Source: SHWC01 sp050173345
GTDB taxonomy: Bacteria; Pseudomonadota; Alphaproteobacteria; UBA828
DNA: 64,000 nucleotides
NCBI GenBank assembly: GCA_050173345.1
Contig: JBFXKW010000009.1
Span: 1-64,000 of the forward strand
Direction: 5' to 3'
The position numbers and the translations under genes are program-made. The notes beneath the pieces were generated by a model that was not told the DNA's origin, did not search any database, and saw nothing but the letters and a program-made list of their open reading frames with translations. Below, in pieces: positions 25,941-32,347 of the stretch; position 1 is the stretch's first letter; every line of letters starts with the position of its first letter.

Positions 25941-26756
25941 CTAACCGAACAGCATGTGCGCCGCGGCCAAGAGCTTCTCCGGGTGCTCGAGCGCGGGCGA
26001 ATGGCCGCAGCGCGCGATCACCATGACGTCGGCGCGCGCGATCCTGGGCGCGAGCGCGAGCGTGTTCTCGGCGCACGGGAACGGCTTGTCGTCGCGCCCG
26101 TGCATCATGATCACGTCGCCGCGCACGCGGCTCAGCTCGTCGTCGCTCAGCACCGCGGCGTCGATGAAGCGCTGCTTGTCGCCGGCGAACATGGCCCGGA
26201 AGTACGGGCCGTAATCGCCGCCGTGCAGGATCTTCATGCGGTTGTCGAGGAACTCCTCGCTGATCACCGAGGTATCGAACACCAGATTGCCGACCGCCGA
26301 GCGCAGCGCCTCCTTGGTTTCGGGGAAGCTCCAGCATTCCTCGGTGTAGCGGTTGGGCTTGAAGCGCGCGCCCATCGAGCCGGTGGTCAGCGCCTTGGCG
26401 ACGCGCTCCGGCTGCCGCGCGGCGAGCCTGAGCGCGAGCGCGCCCGAGAGCGAATGCCCGATGATGCCGACCGGCCCGGCCGGCAGCCGGCCGAGCATGG
26501 CCTCGGCCTGGGCGAGCCAGAGCGCGGGGTCGAAATAGGGCTCAGTCTTTTTGCGTGCCGACTGGCCGAAGCCGATCAGGTCGGTCGCGAGGATGCGATA
26601 GCGCGCCGCGAGCGGCTCCAGCACCAGCCGCCAATTGCCGATCGTGCCCGCGCCCGGCCCCGAGCCGTGCAGCATCAGGATCGGGAAGCCGGCGCCGCCC
26701 TCCCAGGCATGCACCCGATGGCCCGCCGCCTCGACGTCGATCTCGTTGAACGCCAC
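25941..26756 (-). CDS. Alpha/beta hydrolase, meta-cleavage-product hydrolase-like
   Basis: The 271-residue alpha/beta-hydrolase has the oxyanion HGSGPG at 30-35, nucleophile elbow GHSLSG (S102), acid in MMHGRDDKPFP and catalytic His in RCGHSPALEHP. The HGSGPGA...NWRLVLEPLA start is characteristic of C-C bond hydrolases of the BphD/MhpC group, which cleave dienoate ring-fission products; plain esterase activity is the alternative. The GTG at 26756 is used because it gives the canonical N-terminus. A TTGTATACAA palindrome lies 55 bp upstream. Confidence 0.85.
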   Translation of the reverse strand: MAFNEIDVEAAGHRVHAWEGGAGFPILMLHGSGPGAGTIGNWRLVLEPLAARYRILATDLIGFGQSARKKTEPYFDPALWLAQAEAMLGRLPAGPVGIIGHSLSGALALRLAARQPERVAKALTTGSMGARFKPNRYTEECWSFPETKEALRSAVGNLVFDTSVISEEFLDNRMKILHGGDYGPYFRAMFAGDKQRFIDAAVLSDDELSRVRGDVIMMHGRDDKPFPCAENTLALAPRIARADVMVIARCGHSPALEHPEKLLAAAHMLFG

Positions 26757-26810
26757 GCTGCCCCCGTCGCGATCGCCGCGCGCCCGCCATGCCCCTCGGC
26801 CGGCGCGTCC

Positions 26811-26820
26811 TTGTATACAA
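26811..26820. promoter_or_regulatory. TTGTATACAA operator candidate
   Basis: This perfect 10-bp palindrome sits in an AT-rich island of the 294-bp divergent region 26757-27050, upstream of the alpha/beta-hydrolase and the intradiol dioxygenase. T-G-T-A-T-A-C-A cores are typical of FCD-type GntR operators. It contains the same GTATAC found upstream of gntR and amidohydrolase A. Confidence 0.45.
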
Positions 26821-26913
26821 TATTCAGAAAGACTGACTCGTTCCGCCGCCCCTGTCCAATCAATTCGGGCGTAGGCGCCGTCGGCTCCTGGGACCATGTT
26901 AAGCTATGCCGCG

Positions 26914-26938
26914 CCTCGATGAGCAAGGCTCATCGAGG
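26914..26938. promoter_or_regulatory. Perfect 11-bp inverted repeat in a divergent promoter region
   Basis: CCTCGATGAGC (26914-26924), loop AAG, and GCTCATCGAGG (26928-26938). There is no T-tract on either side. It lies upstream of the dioxygenase gene and could be an operator or a leader hairpin. Confidence 0.4.
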
Positions 26939-27050
26939 TGTGGACGGCGCGGTCGCGCCGCGCCGCTTATGCGGCGAAAGCCAAGCGCGTCGCGCGCCGC
27001 CGCGCGCCTAACGGCGCGACTGCGCGCGCCCGGCGACTGAGGGCATATAG

Positions 27051-27713
27051 ATGACCAAGCGCAAGCTGGCGCTGTCGCGGCGGCGGATGATCCAGGCCGG
27101 CTTGGCCGGCGGTGCGTTGGCGCTGACGGGCATGCTCGGCGGCCGGCAGGGGCTGGCGGCGGCCCGCCTCGCGCCCACGCCGACGCAGAGCCTCGGGCCG
27201 TTCTATCCGGATACGCTGCCTGCCGAATACGACAACGACCTGGTCCGCGTCGCCGAGGGTTCCGACGCGGCTGGTCAGGTCGTGCATGTGCTCGGCACCG
27301 TGCGCGGCACGGACGGCGAGGCCATCCCGGGCGCGCGGGTCGAGATCTGGCAGTGCGACGCCGATGGCCTCTATCACCATCCGCGCCAGCGCGGCGCTGC
27401 CGACCCGGCGTTCCAGGGCTATGGCGTGACGCCGAGCGGGCTCGACGGCGCATACCGCTTCCGCACCATCCACCCGGTGCCCTATACCGGCCGCACCCCG
27501 CATATCCACGTGATGGTGAGCGCGCCGGGCATGCGCCGCCTGGTCACCCAGCTCTATGTCGAGGGCGCGCCCGGCAATGAGCGGGACTTCCTGTTCTCCC
27601 GCCTTGCGCCCGAGCAGCAGGCCATGCTGCTGGTGCGTTTCGCCCCCGCGCCCGAGATCGAGCCCAACGCCCTCGCCGGCACCTTCGACATCGTGGTCGA
27701 GCCGGAGGGCTGA
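27051..27713 (+). CDS. Tat-exported intradiol ring-cleavage dioxygenase
   Basis: The 220-residue protein starts with a twin-arginine signal (SRRRMIQAG and a hydrophobic stretch to about residue 36). The dioxygenase domain shows the Fe(III) ligands of protocatechuate 3,4-dioxygenase-type enzymes: Tyr in DGLYHHP, Tyr in HPVPYTGR, and the two His of PHIHVMV. It opens catechol-like rings between the hydroxyls. Classical enzymes are cytoplasmic; a Tat leader implies a folded, metal-loaded enzyme exported to the periplasm. It is divergent from the alpha/beta-hydrolase. Confidence 0.88.
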   Translation: MTKRKLALSRRRMIQAGLAGGALALTGMLGGRQGLAAARLAPTPTQSLGPFYPDTLPAEYDNDLVRVAEGSDAAGQVVHVLGTVRGTDGEAIPGARVEIWQCDADGLYHHPRQRGAADPAFQGYGVTPSGLDGAYRFRTIHPVPYTGRTPHIHVMVSAPGMRRLVTQLYVEGAPGNERDFLFSRLAPEQQAMLLVRFAPAPEIEPNALAGTFDIVVEPEG

Positions 27714-27743
27714 GGACGTTCCACAGGTTCGCGGCAGCCGAGT

Positions 27744-27789
27744 TTGCTCGATGTTGTTGGATTGTGTTATTTTGTGCACAAATCAACAT
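27744..27789 (+). promoter_or_regulatory. Promoter and nested palindromic operator of the RHH/ParE module
   Basis: TTGCTC (27744-27749) and TTATTT (27767-27772), 17 bp apart, form a likely promoter. The perfect palindrome TTTGTGCACAAA (27771-27782) lies inside a wider inverted pair ATGTTG (27751-27756)/CAACAT (27784-27789). Overlap with the -10 box fits autorepression by the antitoxin. Confidence 0.55.
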
Positions 27790-27813
27790 GACGGATTGCC
27801 CGATGACTGCCCG

Positions 27814-28080
27814 ATGACTGAAAGCACCACCCTCACGATACGCGTCGATCGTTCCGTGAAGGATCGCCTCGAGGCGATCGCGCGGCAGATGAACCGCAGC
27901 AAGTCCTACCTTGCCGGCGAGGCGATCCAGGAATTCATCGCCGTCCAGGAGTGGCAGATGGCGGGGATCGAGGCGGCGCTGCGCTCGCTCGACCAAGGCA
28001 AAGCCGTGCCGCATGACAAGGTCGCCGCGTGGGTCGATTCCTGGGGCTCGGCCAACGAACTTCCAAAACCGAAACCATGA
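27814..28080 (+). CDS. Ribbon-helix-helix (CopG/ParD-like) antitoxin
   Basis: The 88-residue protein has an N-terminal RHH DNA-binding domain (LTIRVDRSVKDRLEAIA then NRSKSYLAGEAI), typical of antitoxins that repress their own operon. The C-terminal half should wrap the toxin. The ATG overlaps an 11-bp tandem duplication (TGCCCGATGAC at 27797 and 27808); the first copy starts a four-codon frame that ends on this ATG. The toxin gene overlaps the stop codon (ATGA). Confidence 0.9.
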   Translation: MTESTTLTIRVDRSVKDRLEAIARQMNRSKSYLAGEAIQEFIAVQEWQMAGIEAALRSLDQGKAVPHDKVAAWVDSWGSANELPKPKP

Positions 28081-28349
28081 GGGTTGTCTGGTCGCCCCAG
28101 GCGATCGACGATCTGCTCAGCGTCCGGCAATACATCGAACGTGACAACCCACGGGCCGCAGGAAGGGTCGCCGCCGCGATCGTATCCTTCGTGGAGCGTC
28201 AGCTCACACGGTTCCCGCGCTCGGGCCGTGAAGGGCGCGTCGCCGGGACGCGCGAGTTGATCGTTCCCAAGCTGCCGTTCGTGGTGCCGTACCGGCTCAT
28301 CGAGAACCGCATCGAGATCGTCCGGGTTTACCACACGTCCCGATCTTAG
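28077..28349 (+). CDS. ParE/RelE-family toxin
   Basis: The 90-residue basic protein has the ParE layout: WSPQAIDDLLSVRQYIE helix pair, then TRELIVPKLPFVVPYRL and the C-terminal strand IEIVRVYHTSRS, typical of this toxin fold. ParE members poison gyrase, RelE members cleave mRNA; sequence alone does not separate them here, though the tail favours ParE. The start overlaps the antitoxin stop by four bases, indicating coupled translation. Confidence 0.9.
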   Translation: MRVVWSPQAIDDLLSVRQYIERDNPRAAGRVAAAIVSFVERQLTRFPRSGREGRVAGTRELIVPKLPFVVPYRLIENRIEIVRVYHTSRS

Positions 28350-28488
28350 CCCGAGAGCCTCTGAGGCCAGGGAGTCGCCCGACGGGCATCCGGTGCAAGT
28401 GCCCAATGCGACTGAACAGCCACCGGTCCGTGATCCGCATGTCCGCCGTCCGGGCCTCTTGGCCATGGCCAGCACGCCCTTATAGGGC

Positions 28489-28513
28489 TATCATATGACC
28501 AGTTTTGTGACCA
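28489..28513 (+). promoter_or_regulatory. Operator/promoter of Phd/VapC module 1
   Basis: TATCAT (28489-28494) is a candidate -10 box. TGACCA repeats at 28496-28501 and 28508-28513, spaced by 12 bp. The core CATATGAC is shared with the 16-bp palindrome upstream of the second Phd/VapC module at 61877. The 177-bp gap 28350-28526 holds nothing else recognisable. Confidence 0.5.
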
Positions 28514-28526
28514 TAAAGAGGGTGCC

Positions 28527-28766
28527 GTGGTTACCGTCAACCTGGCCCAGGCAAAGGCACGTTTCAGCGAGCTGTTGGACAAGGTGGAGGCCGGCGAGGA
28601 GGTGGTGATCACCCGGCGCGGCCGTGCGGTGGCCCGCATCTCGCCCGCCATGCCTCCCAGAAAGCCGCTCCCGCTCGACAAGCTGGCCGAATTCCGCGCC
28701 GCTATGCCGCGCCTGCGGCGGCCGAGCGCCGCGCTGCTGCGTGAGGCGCGGGACGAAGGGCTGTAA
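28527..28766 (+). CDS. Phd/YefM-type antitoxin (module 1)
   Basis: The 79-residue protein has the Phd N-terminal DNA-binding fold (VNLAQAKARFSELLDKVEAGEEVVITRRGR) and a Pro/Arg-rich C-terminal tail that should bind the toxin. It starts at GTG with AGAGGG about six bases upstream. The PIN toxin follows after 14 bp. Confidence 0.92.
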   Translation: MVTVNLAQAKARFSELLDKVEAGEEVVITRRGRAVARISPAMPPRKPLPLDKLAEFRAAMPRLRRPSAALLREARDEGL

Positions 28767-28780
28767 GGCGGAAGCGGCGG

Positions 28781-29230
28781 GTGTTCTATTTCGACACTTC
28801 GTTTCTCGTGCCGCTCGTTCTTCCCGAGGCGACCAGCGAGAAGATCGCGAGGTTTGTCGGCGGCCTGCCGGTCGGCGGTTTGACGATCAGCCACTGGACG
28901 CGCGCCGAGTTCTCGTCGCTTCTTGCCCGCGAGGTGCGCATCGGCGGCTTGGATGCCCGCGCCGCGCGCGAGGCCGATGCGCGTTTCGAGGAGATGGTCG
29001 CCGAGGCCTTCGTCGCCCTGCTGCCGAACGCGGATGATTTCAGCCTCGCCAAGGCATATCTCGGCCATCATGAGACCGGCCTGCGTGCCGGCGATGCCCT
29101 GCACCTGGCAATCGCGAAGAATCACGGCGCTGAAGCCGTCCTGAGCCTCGACAAGACGCTGATCAAGGCAGGCAAGCGCCTCGGTTTGCCGGTGAGCGCC
29201 GGGCTCAGGCTGCCTGGCTATGGCGGTTGA
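28781..29230 (+). CDS. VapC-like PIN-domain ribonuclease toxin (module 1)
   Basis: This 149-residue PIN domain has the acidic residues that bind Mg: Asp in YFDTSFLVPL, Glu in RAEFSS, and Asp in GDALHLAIA followed by SLDKTL. VapC toxins cleave tRNA or rRNA. The start is GTG at 28781. It ends 18 bp before the hairpin that terminates the convergent tRNA gene. Confidence 0.92.
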   Translation: MFYFDTSFLVPLVLPEATSEKIARFVGGLPVGGLTISHWTRAEFSSLLAREVRIGGLDARAAREADARFEEMVAEAFVALLPNADDFSLAKAYLGHHETGLRAGDALHLAIAKNHGAEAVLSLDKTLIKAGKRLGLPVSAGLRLPGYGG

Positions 29231-29248
29231 TGCAGCGGTCTCGTACCC

Positions 29249-29289
29249 AAAAACCATCAGGGGCCTAGCGATCTCTCGCTAGGCCCCTG
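29249..29289 (-). terminator. Rho-independent terminator of tRNA-Ala
   Basis: On the minus strand a 13-bp perfect stem (arms 29277-29289 and 29258-29270, six-base loop) is followed by GATGG and TTTTT (complement of 29249-29253). It lies eight bases after the tRNA 3' end and converges with vapC. Confidence 0.9.
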
Positions 29290-29296
29290 GGGTGTC

Positions 29297-29372
<76 letters not shown>

Positions 29373-29409
29373 GGAATCTCGTGCCTGGCGCGGCGCGGCG
29401 TGCGTTTCG

Positions 29410-29438
29410 ACGATAGGGTGGCGCCGCGCGCGGTTCAA
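29410..29438 (-). promoter_or_regulatory. Promoter of tRNA-Ala
   Basis: On the minus strand TTGAAC (29433-29438) and TATCGT (29410-29415) are separated by exactly 17 bp and lie about 38 bp upstream of the tRNA 5' end, as expected for a sigma-70 promoter. Confidence 0.65.
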
Positions 29439-29467
29439 GAGCCTCGCACGCGGACCTTTCGCGACCG

Positions 29468-29833
29468 TTAGCGGTCCTCGGCCTCGTCGTCCACCCCGTC
29501 GATCACCTCGGCCATGTCGTCCTCGTCCTCGCCGAGCTCGGAGGCGTCCTCGATCACCTCCTCGTCCTCGTCCTCCTCGGCGCCCTCGATCTCGACGTCG
29601 AGCTCCTCGCCGACCTCCGCTTCCTCTTCGCTCGGGGCGCGCTTGGGCGCGGCCTTGGGCGCCTTCGGCTCCGCCGCCACGGCGGCCGCGCGCGAGCGGC
29701 GGGGCTTGGTCAGCGCGTCGAGGTCGAGCACGGTGCCGCATTTCGGGCAGACCACGGGCTCGCGCTTCATGTCGTAGAACTTCGCGCCGCAGCTCTGGCA
29801 GATGCGCTTGGCGCCCCATTCGGGCTTGACCAC
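29468..29833 (-). CDS. TIGR02300 / FYDLN-acid domain protein
   Basis: The 121-residue protein has an N-terminal zinc-ribbon-like part with two CxxC pairs (RICQSCGAKFYDM and VVCPKCGT) and an extremely acidic C-terminal half rich in Glu and Asp. This matches a small alphaproteobacterial family of unknown function, often next to aroA. The GTG at 29833 is chosen because GGAGG lies seven bases upstream; the much longer open frame is antisense to aroA. Confidence 0.85.
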   Translation of the reverse strand: MVKPEWGAKRICQSCGAKFYDMKREPVVCPKCGTVLDLDALTKPRRSRAAAVAAEPKAPKAAPKRAPSEEEAEVGEELDVEIEGAEEDEDEEVIEDASELGEDEDDMAEVIDGVDDEAEDR

Positions 29834-29977
29834 GCGGATGACCTCCTTGGGTTCGCGACCTCGACGGCCTCGGCGCTGGGCAATTGCCACGACTGGCGGG
29901 GGCCTGTCAAAAGCAAAATCGGCCCCGCGCGGCGGCCCGGTTTCGCCCGCCGCGGCGTTGTGATAGAGAGCGCCGCC

Positions 29978-31339
29978 ATGCCGGCCTCCGACCCTTCGTC
30001 GAACGCGGAAGGCGCCGTTCCGTTGCGCGCCCGCCGCGCCGGCGCGCTCCGGGGCGATGCGCGCGTGCCGGGCGACAAGTCGATCTCGCATCGCGCGCTG
30101 ATGATCGGCGGCCTCGCGGTCGGCGAAACCCGCATCGAAGGCCTGCTCGAAGGCGAGGACGTGCTCAACACCGGCCGCGCCCTTCGTGCGCTCGGCGTCG
30201 AGGTGGTGCGGGAAAGCAACGGTATCTGGCGGGTCCACGGCGTCGGCGTCGGCGGCCTCGCCGAGCCGGACGACGTGCTCGATTTCGGCAATGCCGGCAC
30301 CGGCGCCCGGCTCATGATGGGCGTGCTCGCCGGCCATCCGTTTACCAGCTTCCTGACCGGCGACGCCTCGCTGCGCCGCCGCCCGATGGGCCGCGTCATC
30401 GCACCCTTGCGCGAGATCGGCGCCCGCTTCGTGAGCCGCGAGGGTCACCGGCTGCCGCTCGCCATCGAGGGCGCGGCGAGCCCGCTGCCGATCGCCTACC
30501 GGCTGCCGGTCGCCTCGGCCCAGGTCAAGTCGGCCGTGCTGCTCGCCGGGCTGAGCGCGCCCGGCCATACCCAGGTCATCGAGCCCGAGCCGAGCCGCGA
30601 CCACACCGAGTTGATGCTGCGCCATTTCGGCGCCGAGATCGCGGTCGAGGCGGGTGAGGCGGGCGAGCGGCTGGTCACCCTGGTCGGGCAGCCCGAGCTC
30701 GAGGCGCGCCACGTCGCGGTGCCGGGCGACATCAGCTCGGCCGCCTTCCCGCTCGCCGCCGCCCTCCTGGTGCCGGGCTCCGAGCTGCGGCTGCCCAATG
30801 TCGGGGTCAACCCGCTGCGCACCGGCCTGCTCGACACGCTCGGCGAGATGGGCGCGGATATCGCTCTGGAGAACCTGCGCCAGGCCGCGGGCGAGCCGGT
30901 CGCCGACCTCAGGGTCAGGGCCACGGCCTTGAAGGGGGTGGACGTGCCGGCCGAGCGCGCGCCCCGCATGATCGACGAATACCCGATCCTCGCCGTGATC
31001 GCCGCCTGCGCCGAAGGCACCACCCGGCTGAACGGCCTCGCCGAGCTGCGGGTCAAGGAGAGCGACCGGCTCGCCGCCATCGCGGACGGCCTCGCCGCCT
31101 GCGGCGTTGCGGTCGAGGCGCGCGCCGACGGCTTGGTCATCGAGGGCAGGGGGCGCCCGCCCAGGGGCGGCGCGCTGATCCCGGCCCGGCTCGACCACCG
31201 CATCGCCATGGCCTTCCTGGTGCTCGGGCTGGTCAGCGAAGAAGCGGTCACGGTCGACGACGGCGCGCCGATCGCCACCAGCTTCCCCGGCTTCACCGCC
31301 CTGATGGCCGCCCTCGGCGCGTCGATCGAGGAGGTTTAA
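29978..31339 (+). CDS. aroA: 3-phosphoshikimate 1-carboxyvinyltransferase (EPSP synthase), class II-like
   Basis: The 453-residue enzyme joins PEP to shikimate-3-phosphate in aromatic amino-acid synthesis. Visible motifs are PGDKSISHRALM (31-42), FGNAGTGARLMMG (103-115), RDHTE, DEYPILAV and LRVKESDR. Overall it resembles the class II type of Rhizobiales (GLLEGEDVLNTG, ASAQVKSAVLLAGL). At the position where the glyphosate-insensitive CP4 enzyme has Ala it has Gly107. ATG at 29978 is used; GTG at 29960 is in frame. Confidence 0.96.
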   Translation: MPASDPSSNAEGAVPLRARRAGALRGDARVPGDKSISHRALMIGGLAVGETRIEGLLEGEDVLNTGRALRALGVEVVRESNGIWRVHGVGVGGLAEPDDVLDFGNAGTGARLMMGVLAGHPFTSFLTGDASLRRRPMGRVIAPLREIGARFVSREGHRLPLAIEGAASPLPIAYRLPVASAQVKSAVLLAGLSAPGHTQVIEPEPSRDHTELMLRHFGAEIAVEAGEAGERLVTLVGQPELEARHVAVPGDISSAAFPLAAALLVPGSELRLPNVGVNPLRTGLLDTLGEMGADIALENLRQAAGEPVADLRVRATALKGVDVPAERAPRMIDEYPILAVIAACAEGTTRLNGLAELRVKESDRLAAIADGLAACGVAVEARADGLVIEGRGRPPRGGALIPARLDHRIAMAFLVLGLVSEEAVTVDDGAPIATSFPGFTALMAALGASIEEV

Positions 31340-31366
31340 GACCGTGGCCGGCATGGTGCGGCGGCC

Positions 31367-31523
31367 TACCCCTCGCCCTAACCCTCCCCCTCAAGGGGGG
31401 AGGGAACAAGAAGGGATCGCGCCCGCGTTTGTCGTGCCTACGTTTGGTACGAAATTCTCCAACGGCCGCCTTTCCTCTTACCCCCTCCCCCTTGAAGGGG
31501 GAGGGTTGGGGTGGGGGTGGGGC
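31367..31523. repeat. Dispersed repeat family C, two hairpin arms
   Basis: Two self-complementary cores, at 31382-31404 (CCCTCCCCC...GGGGAGGG) and 31481-31505, flank a spacer of about 76 bp. The same arrangement lies upstream of folC at 40388. It fills the gap between aroA and cmk and ends about 20 bp before the cmk start. Confidence 0.85.
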
Positions 31524-31545
31524 CGCCGCAGCGGCGTTGCCGGCC

Positions 31546-32199
31546 ATGGCCCCTGAAACCGCTGCCGGCCGGGCGCGGGTGATTGCGGTCGATGGGCCGG
31601 CCGCGGCGGGCAAGGGCACGCTGGCGCGCCGGCTGGCCGACCATTACGGCCTCGGCTTCCTCGATACCGGGGCGCTCTACCGGGCGGTCGCGGCGCGGGT
31701 GCTGGCCGCCGGCATCGACCCCGCGGACGCGGTGGAAGCGGCGCGCGAGGCCCGGGCGCTGGAGCCGGCCGACCTCGCCCGCCCCGAGCTGCGCGACGAG
31801 CGGGTCGGCCAGGCCGCCTCCGTGGTCGCTGCCCATCAGGGGGTGCGCGCGGCCCTGCTCGACTATCAGCGGCGGATCGGCCGCACCCCGCCCGGCGCGG
31901 TACTCGACGGCCGGGACATCGGCACGGTGGTGTTCCCCGATGCCGAGGCCAAGCTGTTCGTGGTGGCCAGCCCCGAGGTGCGCGCCCGCCGGCGCGTCAA
32001 GCAGTTGCGGGAAAAGGGGATCGGGGCTATAGAATCGCGCGTCCTCGCGGAAATGAAGGAACGCGACGCCCGCGATGGCGGTCGCGACGTTGCGCCATTG
32101 AAGCCGGCCGGTGACGCGTTGGTCATCGACAGCACGGACCTCGACCCGGACGAGGTCTTTCGCCGGGCGGTTTCGTTCATCGATTCGAAGGGCGGGTGA
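31546..32199 (+). CDS. cmk: Cytidylate kinase
   Basis: The 217-residue (d)CMP kinase has the P-loop GPAAAGKGT at about 17-25, LDTGALYRAVA, the GRDIGTVVFPDA segment, the lid with ARRRVKQLREKG and DSTDLDPDEV. It converts CMP/dCMP to the diphosphates. The ATG at 31546 gives the normal N-terminus; upstream codons come from a dispersed repeat. It precedes rpsA, the usual order. Confidence 0.95.
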   Translation: MAPETAAGRARVIAVDGPAAAGKGTLARRLADHYGLGFLDTGALYRAVAARVLAAGIDPADAVEAAREARALEPADLARPELRDERVGQAASVVAAHQGVRAALLDYQRRIGRTPPGAVLDGRDIGTVVFPDAEAKLFVVASPEVRARRRVKQLREKGIGAIESRVLAEMKERDARDGGRDVAPLKPAGDALVIDSTDLDPDEVFRRAVSFIDSKGG

Positions 32200-32347
32200 C
32201 CGGCCTCGTGTCCGCGGGAGTGGTCGCGGACGGAGCGGGGCTCTATGTCCATCGGGTGCCTAAGTAGGGCGCCCGCCAAGGTTAACAGGAGCGGCGCCGG
32301 GAGCGCGCCGCGGGCCCGGAATGCCGGGCCGCCAGCTAGGAGAGAGA

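Noticed and set aside
29258..29289. Island attachment site at the tRNA 3' end
   Set aside because: The hairpin is the tRNA terminator; no direct repeat of the tRNA end and no integrase were found in the window.
29468..31354. A 628-residue minus-strand frame opposite aroA
   Set aside because: It is antisense to a complete aroA and only its last 121 codons (FYDLN-acid protein, own GTG and ribosome site) are conserved-looking.
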